A stretch of 64,000 bases of DNA from an uncultured Rhodospirillales bacterium (GCA_903835235.1 CAILMF010000008.1:62001-126000); one strand, 5' to 3'. Positions 25,288 to 34,649 are shown, counted from the first letter of the stretch. The notes: generated by a model from the sequence alone, not told the origin. Numbers and translations: made by a program.

Positions 25288-26094
25288 CTACTTGGCGTCG
25301 GCGCTGTCCAGCACCACCAGCAGGCGGCCGGCCAGCGCGGTCGGCTCGCGCTCCGGGTGCAGCACGGCGCGGTGGCGCTGGTCGCCGGTCAGCAGGCTCG
25401 CCTCATGGTCCACGTCCAGTACGCCGCGGCGGTCCAGGAAGCGGTTCAGCGCGGCCGAGATGCGGATGCAGCCCTGCGACGCCGGGCGACCCAGCCGCTG
25501 CTCCAGCTGGTCCGGGTCGGTCGCGTGCAGCAGCAGGCGCATCTCGCGTGGCGGCTCGCTGGCCGGCAGCCAGCCCGGCTGCGCCTGGTTCCAGCCGAAA
25601 TCCCACACCCGGCTGCCCTTGGCCCCCAGGCCACGGATGCCGTTCTCGTTGTAGGTGCCCTCGGCGCGATAGTCGCGAATGGCCGTGCTGTGCGGAAACA
25701 CGCCGACCGGGGTGATGAAGTAGCCGCGCCGCCCGGCCTGGCCGGTGGAGACCTTCTCCAGCGCCAGCACCTCCCACTCGGTCTCGGGGCCGGCCAGCAC
25801 GAGCGCCAGGCGCTGCACCGCGGGGTTGCGGTCCACCACCAGGATGATCTGTTCGCGCGTCACCTTCTCCCCGGCCTGGTCCAGCGCGGCACGGGCGGCG
25901 TCGAGCAGCGCCGCCGCCTGCTCGGGCGAGGCCGCCTCGGCCGCCGGCAGCTCGGCCCGCAGCGCCGCGCGAAATGCCGCCAGCGCGCCTTCGGCCGGCA
26001 CGGTGACGGCAACCGGCAGGGCCTGCGCCCGCAACACCGGCGCCCAGCCGACCAGGGCCGCCGCCAGGGCGACGGGAATGAGCTTGCTGCGCAT
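25288..26094 (-). CDS. Secreted L,D-transpeptidase (YkuD fold)
   Basis: A 268-residue exported protein. A signal peptide (LIPVALAAALVGWAPVLRAQA) precedes a helical region and a YkuD-type catalytic domain. The active site is seen as LLLHATDP...SQGCIRISA, giving the His and the catalytic Cys of the SxGCI/VR motif. Such enzymes form 3-3 peptidoglycan cross-links or attach lipoproteins to the wall in the periplasm. It lies between two TRAP receptor genes on the same strand but is probably independent, with 160-270 bases on each side. Confidence 0.82.
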   Translation of the reverse strand: MRSKLIPVALAAALVGWAPVLRAQALPVAVTVPAEGALAAFRAALRAELPAAEAASPEQAAALLDAARAALDQAGEKVTREQIILVVDRNPAVQRLALVLAGPETEWEVLALEKVSTGQAGRRGYFITPVGVFPHSTAIRDYRAEGTYNENGIRGLGAKGSRVWDFGWNQAQPGWLPASEPPREMRLLLHATDPDQLEQRLGRPASQGCIRISAALNRFLDRRGVLDVDHEASLLTGDQRHRAVLHPEREPTALAGRLLVVLDSADAK

Positions 26095-26290
26095 CAGGGA
26101 ACCCCCTCGTTCCCGCGCAGCCTAGCGGAACGATGCGGCGGCGGAAGCGGCAGCACGCGCGCGCCGCAGGTTTTTCCCGCCATCGCGGCAGCTAGGCCAC
26201 GCTGCCCCGCCACCGCAACCCGCCGCCGGCGCGATCACCAGCGGCGAGACACCAATCCGGCGCAGGTCCCAGAGCACGCTGCATCCCCTG

Positions 26291-26372
26291 GGACGCAGCG
26301 TGCTCTGGAAGTCATTGAATCCAAAGCAAGAAATGCGTTCAGATGACCCCATCCGAACGCATGTTGCTCTAC
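26291..26372 (-). repeat. 82-bp intergenic element, copy 2 (terminator after the orphan DctP)
   Basis: The second copy of the element also overlaps the stop codon of a minus-strand TRAP gene. Its hairpin ATGCGTTC/GAACGCAT (inner GATG/CATC pairing) is followed on the minus strand by TTTCTTG. The adjoining second stem differs from copy 1: CCAGAGCACGCTGC (26269-26282) pairs with GCAGCGTGCTCTGG (26295-26308). Structure is thus kept while sequence changes. Confidence 0.85.
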
Positions 26373-27352
26373 GCGGAGGCGCGATAGGCCGCCAGCAGCC
26401 TGCGGCCATCGGCGCCGGTCTTCTCCACCCATTCATTGGCCATGGTGGCGCTGATCTTCTTCAGCTCCTCCATCACCGCCGGCGCGATCCGGCCGATCGC
26501 CATGCCCTTCTCGGCCAGGCGCGCCACGGCGGCCTTGTCGCTTTCCTCGGCGTAGCGATAACCGCGCTCCTCCGCCTGCGCCGCGGTGGCGCGCACCATC
26601 GCCTGGTCTTCCGGGCTCAGCGCCTGGAAGGCGCGGCGAGACACGAAGACCGCATTCTTCGTCATGGTGAAGCCGGTGGGGGTGAAGACGCGGCAATAAT
26701 CCCAGGCGCTGGTATCCACGCCGGTCTGGGCCGAGGTCACCTGCACTTGCACCACGCCGGTGGCGAAGGCCTGCGCCAGTTCCGCCACCTGCACCAGGGT
26801 CGGCGTGGCGCTGACCAGCGCGGCGAAGCGGTTGGTCATCGGGCTGTAGGTGCGGAAGCGGCTGCCCTTCAGCACGTCCATGCTGTCCAGCGGGGCATTG
26901 GTGTAGAAGCCCGCGGCCGGCCAGGGCACGGAATACAGCAGCATCAGCCCCTGCCGTTCCAGCCGCGCCTCGATATAGGGCTTCTGCAGGTCGGACAGCC
27001 GCTTGGCCGCCGCGAAGTCATCCACCAGGAAGGGGATGGCATCCGCGTCGAACATCGCCTCCTCGTTGGAATAGGCGGTCAGCAGGATCTCGCCCATCTG
27101 CACCTGGCCCTGCTGCACGCCGCGCTTGATGGCGGGCATGCCCAGCAGGCTGCCATTGCTGTGCAGTTGCACGTTGATCCGCCCCTTGCTGCTGGCCTCC
27201 AGCTCGGCCAGCCATTCGCGGATGTTGCGGGTGTGGAAGTTGCCGTCCGGGTAGGGCACCGCCATCTGCCAGCGGGCTTGGGCCCCGGCCAGGTGCGGCG
27301 CGGCCAGGGTTGCTGCGGCAGCGGCCAGCGCGGCGCGACGAGTGATGGACAT
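26369..27352 (-). CDS. Orphan TRAP solute-binding protein (DctP family)
   Basis: A 327-residue receptor with a Tat-like signal (MSITRRAALAAAAATLAAPHLAGAQ). The mature part resembles the other DctP of this window throughout (FHTRNIREWLAELE, GMPAIKRGVQQGQVQMGEILL, GFYTNAPLDSMD). No permease genes follow, only a terminator-like element and the L,D-transpeptidase gene. It probably arose by duplication and either uses the neighbouring TRAP permease or has lost its own. The start was set at the ATG before SITRR, since upstream sequence is not signal-like. Confidence 0.9.
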   Translation of the reverse strand: MSITRRAALAAAAATLAAPHLAGAQARWQMAVPYPDGNFHTRNIREWLAELEASSKGRINVQLHSNGSLLGMPAIKRGVQQGQVQMGEILLTAYSNEEAMFDADAIPFLVDDFAAAKRLSDLQKPYIEARLERQGLMLLYSVPWPAAGFYTNAPLDSMDVLKGSRFRTYSPMTNRFAALVSATPTLVQVAELAQAFATGVVQVQVTSAQTGVDTSAWDYCRVFTPTGFTMTKNAVFVSRRAFQALSPEDQAMVRATAAQAEERGYRYAEESDKAAVARLAEKGMAIGRIAPAVMEELKKISATMANEWVEKTGADGRRLLAAYRASA

Positions 27353-27479
27353 GGATTCCCCCAAAGGCCCTGTTGCTGGGCCGCAGCTTGGCCGCGCCCA
27401 CCCCACCGATGCAACCCCCAAGGGTGCCACGCACAGGGTACCACTCCGAGGGCGCAACCCCGCGGGCAGGCGCCGCGCG

Positions 27480-27746
27480 CTACAGTGGGTAGTCGCGCTC
27501 CGGGTCCACCCCGGCGCTGGCCAGGAATTTCCGCAGCGCGCCGACCTCCTCCTTGGACAGGCTGTGGTGGGTGTCGTGGAAGCCGTGGCTATGGCCGTTC
27601 AGCTTCACCAGCACCTGGCCATGGCCGCCATGGCTGACCTCGGCACCCAGCTCGCCCAGCGCGGCATGCACCTGCTTCGGGTCCAGGTTGCTGCTGACGG
27701 GATGGGCGAACAGCGCGTGCAGTACCTTGCGGTGATGGTGGTTCAT
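27480..27746 (-). CDS. Small His-rich protein, HicA-like (tentative)
   Basis: An 88-residue protein with the pattern of a widespread small family often labelled HicA-like: HRKVLHALFAHPVSSNLD, LGELGAEVSHGGHGQV, LNGHSHGFHDTHHS and VGALRKFLASAGVDP. The HicA fold is a double-stranded RNA-binding-like domain used in mRNA interferase toxins. No HicB antitoxin gene adjoins it, so a toxin role is unproven. Ten histidines could also bind metal. A real small gene is likely, with a plausible start and a free-standing position. Confidence 0.55.
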   Translation of the reverse strand: MNHHHRKVLHALFAHPVSSNLDPKQVHAALGELGAEVSHGGHGQVLVKLNGHSHGFHDTHHSLSKEEVGALRKFLASAGVDPERDYPL

Positions 27747-27915
27747 GGCGTGGCTCCCGGCCGTGATGGATTGGCCAGCACATGCAACGCCCCCGGGCGC
27801 CCAAAGTCCTTGCGCCGGATCAAGCCGGCCCGGCGCGCCGCACCACCCCCGCCCACACTGAACCGGTGGGAGCGGATTGCGGGCCGTCGTTCCGACAGGG
27901 TGCCGAGCCGGACAT

Positions 27916-27941
27916 CCGTACTGCCGCTTCCGGCAGCACGG
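27916..27941 (-). terminator. Hairpin after the CBS gene
   Basis: CCGTACTGCCG and CGGCAGCACGG pair (one A-C mismatch) around a CTTC loop, nine bases beyond the stop codon of the minus-strand CBS gene. There is no U-run. Probable transcript end. Confidence 0.5.
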
Positions 27942-27949
27942 ACATCGCG

Positions 27950-28384
27950 CTACCCCGCCGATGCCACGTAGTTCTTCAGCTCCGCGGCCTCCAGCTCGGC
28001 CTGCTCGATCCGCGCCTTCACCAGGTCGCCGATGCTGACCATGCCGGCCACCCTGGTCCCCGCCATCACCGGCAGGTGCCGCACCCGGCGGTCCGTCATC
28101 AGCGCCAGCGCGGTCGTCACCTTCTCCTCCGGCGTCACGGTGATGACGTTCCGCGTCATCAGGTGCTTCGCGTAAAGTTGGGTGGTGCCCTGGCCCTGCC
28201 CGGCCATGCCGCGGACGATGTCGCGCTCGCTGATGATGCCGAGCATGCCACCCTGCGGGTCGCTCACCAGCGCCGCGCCGATGCGGTGCTGCGCCAGGGT
28301 GACCGCCACCTGGTGGATGGTGTCGTCCGGGTTCACCGAGAAGACCTGGCCACCCTTCCGCTTCAGGATGTTGGCGATGATCAT
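27950..28384 (-). CDS. CBS-domain pair protein
   Basis: A 144-residue protein made of two CBS motifs: VFSVNPDDTIHQVAVTLAQH with GAALVSDPQGGMLGIISERDIVR, and MTRNVITVTPEEKVTTALALM with VRHLPVMAGTRVAGMVSIGDLVK. It is the common stand-alone form that binds adenosyl ligands and modulates partner enzymes. The ATG before IIANILKRKGG was chosen, preceded on the minus strand by GGGAGGGG. It is a single-gene unit between a HicA-like gene and ndvA. The partner is not evident. Confidence 0.9.
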   Translation of the reverse strand: MIIANILKRKGGQVFSVNPDDTIHQVAVTLAQHRIGAALVSDPQGGMLGIISERDIVRGMAGQGQGTTQLYAKHLMTRNVITVTPEEKVTTALALMTDRRVRHLPVMAGTRVAGMVSIGDLVKARIEQAELEAAELKNYVASAG

Positions 28385-28555
28385 GCCTACCCCTCCCTTT
28401 GTCTTGAGGGGCAAGGCTGCGCCGGCGCCCGAAGGGAATGCAAGCAAAAGCACAACCGGAACGGGTAGCGCCCCGCGCAATTCTGCGCGGCCCGGGCCTG
28501 CTCCGCCAGGCCGGCCGGGCGGAAAAGCCGCGCCGGGCCGACCCGGGACAGACCC

Positions 28556-30379
28556 TCAGGGCGCGGCCGGCGGCGCCACCCCCGCCGCGGCCGGCGCACC
28601 CGCCGCCACCGCCACCGCCACCGGTGTCAGCGCCGTGGTCAGCTGGGTCTTCACCAGTTCGGCGAAGCGCCCATCCAGCCGCACCAGCTGCTCGAAGGTG
28701 CCGCGCTCCACAATCCGCCCGGCATCGAACACCAATATCTCGTCGGCATCCTTCACGGTCGAAAGCCGGTGGGCGATGATGAAGGTCGTCCGCCCCTCCA
28801 TCAGCGCCTTCAGCGCCTTGCTCACGCGCGCCTCGGTCGCCGCATCCAGCGCCGATGTCGCCTCGTCCAGGATCAGCACCGGCGGGTCCTTCAGCAAGGC
28901 GCGCGCAATCGCCAACCGCTGCCGCTGCCCACCGGAAAGCGACGCCCCGCGCTCCCCCACCATGGTGTCGTAGCCATTCTGCTGCCGGGTGATGAAGTCA
29001 TGCGCCTCGGCCATGCGGCAGGCGCGCTCCAGCTCCTCCTGCGTCGCGTCCGGCTTGCCCACCAGCAGGTTGTCGCGGATGGTGCGGTTGAACAGCATGC
29101 TCTCCTGGAACACCACGCCGATGTTCTTGCGCAGGCTGTCCAGCGTCACGTCGCGCACGTCGTGGCCATCCAGCGTGATCCGCCCCTCCACCGGGTCCCA
29201 CAGGCGTTGCAGCAGCGCCATGGCGGTGGACTTGCCGGCGCCGGTCTGCCCCACCAGCGCCACGGTCTTGCCGGGCGGCGCATGGAAGGAAACCTCCGCC
29301 AGGATCTTCGGCCCATGCGGGTAGCCGAAGCCGACATTGTCGAACAGCACGTCGCCGGAGGTGCGCGCCAGCGCCAGCGCGCCGGGCTTTTCCGGCACCG
29401 TGCTGCGCGCGTCCATCACCTCGAAGAACTCCCTCAGGCTGGGCGCATGCAGCACCAGCGCGGCGACGAAGGAAACCGCACCCTCCAGCTTGCCGATCAG
29501 CAGCCCGGCGAAGCCCATGAAGGACACGATCTCGCCGACCGTGGCGAAGCCATCCAGGTGCAGCAGGGTGCCCAGCATGAAGATGGCGATGGTGGTGATG
29601 GTGCTGGCCGCCCGGGTCAGCACGCTCACCACCGCCCACCAGTTCAGCACCGGGAATTGCCGGTCCAGCACCTGCTGCACGATGTGGCGGAAATTGGCCA
29701 TTTCGCTGGCCATGCGGGTGAAGCTCTGCACCACCACCACGTTGCTCAGCGCGTCCTGCGCATTGCCGGCCAGCTGGCTGTGGAAGCGCGTCACCTGGCC
29801 CTGCGCCGCCTCGGTCTTGCGGATGACGATCGCGGTCAGCACCGCGAACATCACCACCAGGCCGATCAGCAGCAGCGACAGCCGCCAGTTCAGCACCAGG
29901 GTCAGCGGCAGCAGCACCACGGCGGCGACGAAGGTGGAGAGATGCTCGCGGAAAAAGCCGAGCCATTGGCCGAACAGGTTGTCGCTGCCCACCAGCATCA
30001 CCTTCATCAGGCGGCCGGACTGGATATCCCCGTGGAAGCTCAGCGGCAGCGCCAGCACGTGCTGGAAGAAGGCCGCCATGGCGGTCAGCCGGTTGCGATG
30101 CGCCATGCGGTCCGCCATCAGGGCAATGGCCACATTGGCGCCAATGGCGGAAAGCCCGACGCTGGACCACAGCGCCAGCAGTTCCAGCGCCTGGGTCCAG
30201 ACCTCGGCGCGCTCCAGCCGCTCGGCCCTGGTCAGCACATCGATGACGCGGCCGAACAGCACCGGCTCCAGGAATTGCAGGGCGGCCATGACCACATTGG
30301 CCAGGGTCAGGCCCGCGGCCACCCGCCTGTCCGGCCCCAGCATGCCAAGCACCCGGGTGTAGAGTTTGACGAATTCCAT
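28556..30379 (-). CDS. ndvA: Cyclic beta-1,2-glucan ABC exporter (NdvA/ChvA-like)
   Basis: A 607-residue half-transporter with an N-terminal six-helix domain and a C-terminal ATPase. All motifs are intact: Walker A GQTGAGKST, signature LSGGQRQRLAIARALL, Walker B PVLILDEATSALD and H-loop IIAHRLST. The N-terminus (FVKLYTRVLGMLGPDRR) and the membrane domain strongly resemble NdvA/ChvA. The Ala/Pro-rich tail after residue 585 is unusual. The likely role is export of cyclic glucan or a related polymer to the periplasm. No glucan synthase gene (ndvB) lies in the window, so the substrate is inferred. Confidence 0.83.
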   Translation of the reverse strand: MEFVKLYTRVLGMLGPDRRVAAGLTLANVVMAALQFLEPVLFGRVIDVLTRAERLERAEVWTQALELLALWSSVGLSAIGANVAIALMADRMAHRNRLTAMAAFFQHVLALPLSFHGDIQSGRLMKVMLVGSDNLFGQWLGFFREHLSTFVAAVVLLPLTLVLNWRLSLLLIGLVVMFAVLTAIVIRKTEAAQGQVTRFHSQLAGNAQDALSNVVVVQSFTRMASEMANFRHIVQQVLDRQFPVLNWWAVVSVLTRAASTITTIAIFMLGTLLHLDGFATVGEIVSFMGFAGLLIGKLEGAVSFVAALVLHAPSLREFFEVMDARSTVPEKPGALALARTSGDVLFDNVGFGYPHGPKILAEVSFHAPPGKTVALVGQTGAGKSTAMALLQRLWDPVEGRITLDGHDVRDVTLDSLRKNIGVVFQESMLFNRTIRDNLLVGKPDATQEELERACRMAEAHDFITRQQNGYDTMVGERGASLSGGQRQRLAIARALLKDPPVLILDEATSALDAATEARVSKALKALMEGRTTFIIAHRLSTVKDADEILVFDAGRIVERGTFEQLVRLDGRFAELVKTQLTTALTPVAVAVAAGAPAAAGVAPPAAP

Positions 30380-30544
30380 GCACCGCGCCCTTGCCCGGAC
30401 CAGCCCCGGGGCCGCGGCAACCTAGCCTGTAACCACCATCGGCGGAACGCCCACCGCACCGATTCCGCATCGGGCTTGCCAGCAGGCCACGCGATGCGGC
30501 ACGAGGATGAACAAACCGCCATTTTCCGCGCGGAGGAAACGCCG

Positions 30545-31528
30545 ATGACCCACCCGATTCAGCGCCGCAGCCTGCTGGCCCTGCCCCTGCTGGCCGGCCC
30601 CGCCCTGGCCCAGACCGCCCCTTGGCCCAGCCGCCCGTTCCGCATGATCGTGCCCTTCCCGGCCGGCGGCACCACGGATGTGCTGGCCCGCATGCTGGCG
30701 GAGGGCCTGGCCCAGCGCCTCGGCCAGCCGGTGGTGGCGGAGAATCGCGGCGGCGCCGGCGGCGCGGTGGGGGCCGAAGTCGCCTCTCGCCTGCCCGGCG
30801 ACGGCACCAGCCTGTTCTTCGCCAGCATCGGCAGCGCCGCCATCATCCCCCACCTGGTGCCGCGGCTGAACTGGAACCCCGAGGACCTGCTGCCGGTGGC
30901 GCTCTTCGCGGACCTGCCGAACATCGTCGTGGTCGGCAAGCGCAGCCCGCACCGCACCCTGGCGTCGCTGCTGGCGGACGCCAAGGCCCGGCCCGGCGCG
31001 CTCAGCTTCGCCACCTCGGGCATCGGCTCCTCGCTGCACCTGTCCGGCGAATACCTGAAGGCGATGGCCGGGGTGGACATGCTGCACGTGCCGTTCCGCG
31101 GCGGCGCCGACACCGCGAACGAGGTGATGGCCGGGCGCGTCGACTTCGGCGTCAACAACCTGCCCAGCGCCATCGAGCTGGTCCGCGCCGGCGAGATGCG
31201 CGGCCTGGCGGTGACCACCCAAACCCGCAACCCCGCCTGCCCCGAGATCCCGACGGTCGCGGAAACCCCGGGCTGGCCGATGGCCAGCTACGACGCCAGC
31301 GCCTGGTTTGGCCTGCAGGTGCCGAAAGGCACGCCGGAGGGGGTGATCGCCCGGCTGAACCGGGAGCTGAACGCCACCCTGGCGGACCCACAAGTGAAAT
31401 CCCGCATGGACCTGCTGGGCGCCCGCGGCCGTGGCGGCAGCCCCGCGGATTTCGTCGCCTTCATGGCCGCCGAGAACGTGAAGTGGCGCGAGGTCATCCG
31501 GGTCAGCGGGGCGAAGGCGGAGGGGTGA
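30545..31528 (+). CDS. Bug/TctC receptor, first of five in tandem
   Basis: A 327-residue periplasmic receptor with signal peptide (RRSLLALPLLAGPALAQ) and Bug core segments (RPFRMIVPFPAGGTTDVLARM, VAENRGGAGGAVGAEV, MLHVPFRGGADTANEVM). Its ENRGG loop and AEVASRLPGDG region differ from the second, third and fourth array members, so it may be an older or separately acquired copy. No permease, enzyme or regulator gene separates it from the next Bug gene, which starts after 77 bases. The ligand is unknown. Confidence 0.9.
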   Translation: MTHPIQRRSLLALPLLAGPALAQTAPWPSRPFRMIVPFPAGGTTDVLARMLAEGLAQRLGQPVVAENRGGAGGAVGAEVASRLPGDGTSLFFASIGSAAIIPHLVPRLNWNPEDLLPVALFADLPNIVVVGKRSPHRTLASLLADAKARPGALSFATSGIGSSLHLSGEYLKAMAGVDMLHVPFRGGADTANEVMAGRVDFGVNNLPSAIELVRAGEMRGLAVTTQTRNPACPEIPTVAETPGWPMASYDASAWFGLQVPKGTPEGVIARLNRELNATLADPQVKSRMDLLGARGRGGSPADFVAFMAAENVKWREVIRVSGAKAEG

Positions 31529-31605
31529 GGCACCGCTTTCAACCGCACCGCTTTCACCCCATATAAGCGCCAACGGCCGCCACCAGGCCGACCCAGGGAA
31601 ACGCC

Positions 31606-32592
31606 ATGCTGAACCGCCGCACGCTCCTCGCCGCCCCCGCCGCGCTGCTCGCCACCCCGGCGCTGGCGCAATCCGGCTTCCCCAACAAGTCCATCCGCCT
31701 GGTCGTCGGCTTCACCCCCGCGGGCACCACGGATATCGCCGCCCGCATCCTGGCGCAGGCGCTGGGCAACCGGCTCGGCCAGCAGGTGGTGGTGGAAAAC
31801 CGCCCCGGCGCCGGCGGCAATATCGGCAATGAGGTGGTCGCCAAGGCCGACCCGGACGGCCACACCCTGCTGATGGCCACCATCAGCAGCGCCGCCATCA
31901 ACTTCGGCCTCTACGGCCCGCGCATGCCGATCAAGCCCGAGGACCTGGTCGCCGTCGGCCTGCTGCTGCGGGTGCCCAACGTGATCTTCGTCACCAACAG
32001 CCTGCCGGTGCATTCGCTGCGCGAACTGGTGGCCTATGCCAAGGCCAATCCGGGCAAGCTGAACAACGGCTCCTCCGGCAGCGGCACCAGCCTGCACATG
32101 ACCGGGGAGCTGCTGAAGAACGTCGCGGGCATCCAGATGACGCATGTGCCGTTCCGCGGTTCGGGCCCCATGCTGCAGGAAGTCATCGCCGGCCGGATCG
32201 AGGTGGCGGTGGACAACCTGCCCAGCGTCATCGGCCATCTGAAGGAAGGCCGGCTGCGCCCACTGGCCATGACCACCGCCACCCGCAGCCCCGCCATGCC
32301 CAATGTCCCCACCACCGCCGAGGAAGGTTTTGCGGGTGTGGAAGCCACCGCCTGGTTCGGCGTGCAGGCCCCGGCCCGCACCCCGCGGGATATCGTGGAG
32401 CGCCTGGGCCGCGAGATCGACGCCGTGGCGAAGGACCCCGCCACCTGGGCCCGGCTGGAGGAACTCGGCGGCATGAAGCCGGATGTCGGGCCCGACCACG
32501 GCACCACGCCGGCGGGCTTCGAAGCCTTCATCAAGGCCGAGATCGCCAAGTGGGGCGAGGTGGTGCGCCGCAGCGGCGCGACGGTGGACTGA
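31606..32592 (+). CDS. Bug/TctC receptor, second of five in tandem
   Basis: A 328-residue receptor with signal peptide (NRRTLLAAPAALLATPALAQ). Core segments are KSIRLVVGFTPAGTTDIAARI, VVENRPGAGGNIGNEV and THVPFRGSGPMLQEV. It shares the INFGLYG...MPIKPEDLVAVGLLLRVPN region with the third and fourth members, which indicates these three are the most recent duplicates. The next gene follows after 88 bases. A role in carboxylate capture is inferred from the family. Confidence 0.9.
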   Translation: MLNRRTLLAAPAALLATPALAQSGFPNKSIRLVVGFTPAGTTDIAARILAQALGNRLGQQVVVENRPGAGGNIGNEVVAKADPDGHTLLMATISSAAINFGLYGPRMPIKPEDLVAVGLLLRVPNVIFVTNSLPVHSLRELVAYAKANPGKLNNGSSGSGTSLHMTGELLKNVAGIQMTHVPFRGSGPMLQEVIAGRIEVAVDNLPSVIGHLKEGRLRPLAMTTATRSPAMPNVPTTAEEGFAGVEATAWFGVQAPARTPRDIVERLGREIDAVAKDPATWARLEELGGMKPDVGPDHGTTPAGFEAFIKAEIAKWGEVVRRSGATVD

Positions 32593-32680
32593 ACCGGCAA
32601 CCCGGGGGGCAGCAACCCCTTCCCCCCGCGGCCAATTCCATCGCACCATCCCCGGCAACAATCAAAAACGGGGAAACGCC

Positions 32681-33670
32681 TTGCCCACCCGCCGCACGCT
32701 GCTCGCCGCCACCCTTGCGCTTCCGGCGGTGCATGCCCGCGCCCAGGGCGCATGGACGCCCACCCGCCCCATCCGCCTCATCATTCCCTTCACGCCGGCC
32801 GGCACCACGGACCTGGTCGGCCGCATCGGCGCGGAACGCCTCTCCGCCCGGCTCGGCCAGCAGGTGGTGGTGGAAAACCGCGCCGGCGCCGGCGGCAATG
32901 TCGGCGCCGATTTCGTCGCCAAAAGCGACCCCGATGGCCACACCCTGCTGCTGACCACCATCGGCACCGGCGCCATCAACTTCGCCGTCTATGGCGACAA
33001 GATGCCCTACAAGCCGCAGGACCTGGTCGCCGTGGGCCTGTTCATCCGCGTGCCCAACGTGCTGATGGTGCGGAAAGACCTGCCGGTCAGCAGCATCGCG
33101 GAACTGACCGCCCTGGCAAAAGCCCGCAATGGTGGCCTCAACTATGGCACCGCGGGCATCGGCAGCAGCCCGCATGTCTGCACCGAGCTGTACAAGATCA
33201 TGGCGGGCATCGACATGACCCATGTGCCCTACCGCGGCAGCGCGCCGATGCTGACCGAGCTCATCGCCGGCCGCGTCGATGTGGGCATGGACAACATCCC
33301 CTCCGCCCTGGCGCATTGCCGGGAAGGCTCGGTCAAGCCGCTGGCCACCACCGGCCTGCGCCGCAGCAGCGTGCTGCCCAACCTGCCCACCATGCAGGAA
33401 GCGGGGCAGCCGGGCTTCGAGACCACCGCCTGGTTCGGCATCCTCGCCCCCGCCGGCCTGCCGGCGCCGGTGCTGGCCCGGCTGAGCCACGAGATCGACG
33501 CCATCGTCAAGGAACCCGCCTTCCACGCCCGCATGGCCGAATTCGGCGGCGAGATGCCGGCCCTGACGCCGGATGGCGGCTCCTCGGCCGCGGGGTTCGA
33601 GAGCTTCATCGCCGCCGAACGCACCAAATGGGCGGATGTCGTCCGCCGCAGCGGCGCCAAGGTGGAATAG
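32681..33670 (+). CDS. Bug/TctC receptor, third of five in tandem, TTG start
   Basis: A 329-residue receptor. The start appears to be TTG (GGAAACGCC-TTG), since no ATG gives an intact signal peptide (PTRRTLLAATLALPAVHARAQ). Core segments are RPIRLIIPFTPAGTTDLVGRI, VVENRAGAGGNVGADFV and THVPYRGSAPMLTEL. INFAVYGDKMPYKPQDLVAVGLFIRVPN mirrors the second member. The fourth member begins four bases after its stop, so those two are certainly one transcript. Confidence 0.88.
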   Translation: MPTRRTLLAATLALPAVHARAQGAWTPTRPIRLIIPFTPAGTTDLVGRIGAERLSARLGQQVVVENRAGAGGNVGADFVAKSDPDGHTLLLTTIGTGAINFAVYGDKMPYKPQDLVAVGLFIRVPNVLMVRKDLPVSSIAELTALAKARNGGLNYGTAGIGSSPHVCTELYKIMAGIDMTHVPYRGSAPMLTELIAGRVDVGMDNIPSALAHCREGSVKPLATTGLRRSSVLPNLPTMQEAGQPGFETTAWFGILAPAGLPAPVLARLSHEIDAIVKEPAFHARMAEFGGEMPALTPDGGSSAAGFESFIAAERTKWADVVRRSGAKVE

Positions 33671-33674
33671 CGCC

Positions 33675-34649
33675 ATGCAACGCCGCACCCTGCTGGCCAC
33701 GCTGCTGGCCGCCCCCGCCCTGGCCCGCGCCGAGACCTACCCCACCCGCGCCATCCGCATGCTCGTCGGCTTCCCGCCCGGCGGCACCACGGATATCGCG
33801 GCCCGCCTGGTCAGCGAACGCCTCTCCGCCCGGCTCGGCGTGCCGGTGACGGTGGAGAACCGCCCCGGCGCCACCGGCAATATCGCCACCGAGGCCCTGC
33901 TGCACGCCGAGCCCGACGGCTACACCCTGCAGACCATCAGCGCCGCCGAGGGCGCGATGAACTACACCCTGTTCGGCCCCCGCAACCCCGCGCGGCCCGA
34001 GCAGGTGACCCAGGTGGGCCTGCTGATGCGCGTGCCCAACGCCATCTTCGTCCACCCCAGCCTGCCGGTGCATTCCATCGCCGACCTCATCGCCCATGCG
34101 AAGGCCAACCCGGGCAAGCTGAACTTCGGCAGCACCAGCCTGGGCGGCACCCCACACATGGGCCTGGAACTGCTGAAGCTGCGCACCGGCATCGACCTGC
34201 TGCACGTGCCCTTCCGCGGCGCCGGCCCGATGCTGATCGAGGCCATGGCCGGCCGGGTACAGGTGGGCAGCGACAACATGCCCAGCGTGATCGGCCACCT
34301 GCGGGATGGCCGGCTGCGCGCCATCGCCGTGACCAGCGCTGGGCGCAGCCCGGCGCTGCCCAGCCTGCCGGCGGTGGCCGAGACCGTCCCGGGCTTCGAG
34401 GCCACCGGCTGGTTCGGCGTGCAGGCCGCCGCTCGCGTGCCCGCCGCCATCATCGCCCGTCTCGGCGCCGAGATCGACACCATCACCCAGGAACAGACCT
34501 ACCGCCTGCGCCTGGCGGAGCTGGGCGCCGACCCGCCCGCCCTGACCCCGGCCGGCGGCACCACCCCGGCCAGCTTCGCCGCCTTCACCCAGGCCGAGAT
34601 CGGCAAATGGGGCGAGGTGATCCGCGCCAGCGGCGTGCGCCTGGAATAG
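33675..34649 (+). CDS. Bug/TctC receptor, fourth of five in tandem
   Basis: A 324-residue receptor with signal peptide (QRRTLLATLLAAPALARA). Core segments are RAIRMLVGFPPGGTTDIAARL, VENRPGATGNIATEAL and LHVPFRGAGPMLIEA. MNYTLFGPRNPARPEQVTQVGLLMRVPN aligns with members two and three, though it is more divergent. It starts four bases after the preceding gene. Ligand pocket loops differ from its neighbours, so the array could cover several related acids rather than raise the dose of one. Confidence 0.9.
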   Translation: MQRRTLLATLLAAPALARAETYPTRAIRMLVGFPPGGTTDIAARLVSERLSARLGVPVTVENRPGATGNIATEALLHAEPDGYTLQTISAAEGAMNYTLFGPRNPARPEQVTQVGLLMRVPNAIFVHPSLPVHSIADLIAHAKANPGKLNFGSTSLGGTPHMGLELLKLRTGIDLLHVPFRGAGPMLIEAMAGRVQVGSDNMPSVIGHLRDGRLRAIAVTSAGRSPALPSLPAVAETVPGFEATGWFGVQAAARVPAAIIARLGAEIDTITQEQTYRLRLAELGADPPALTPAGGTTPASFAAFTQAEIGKWGEVIRASGVRLE

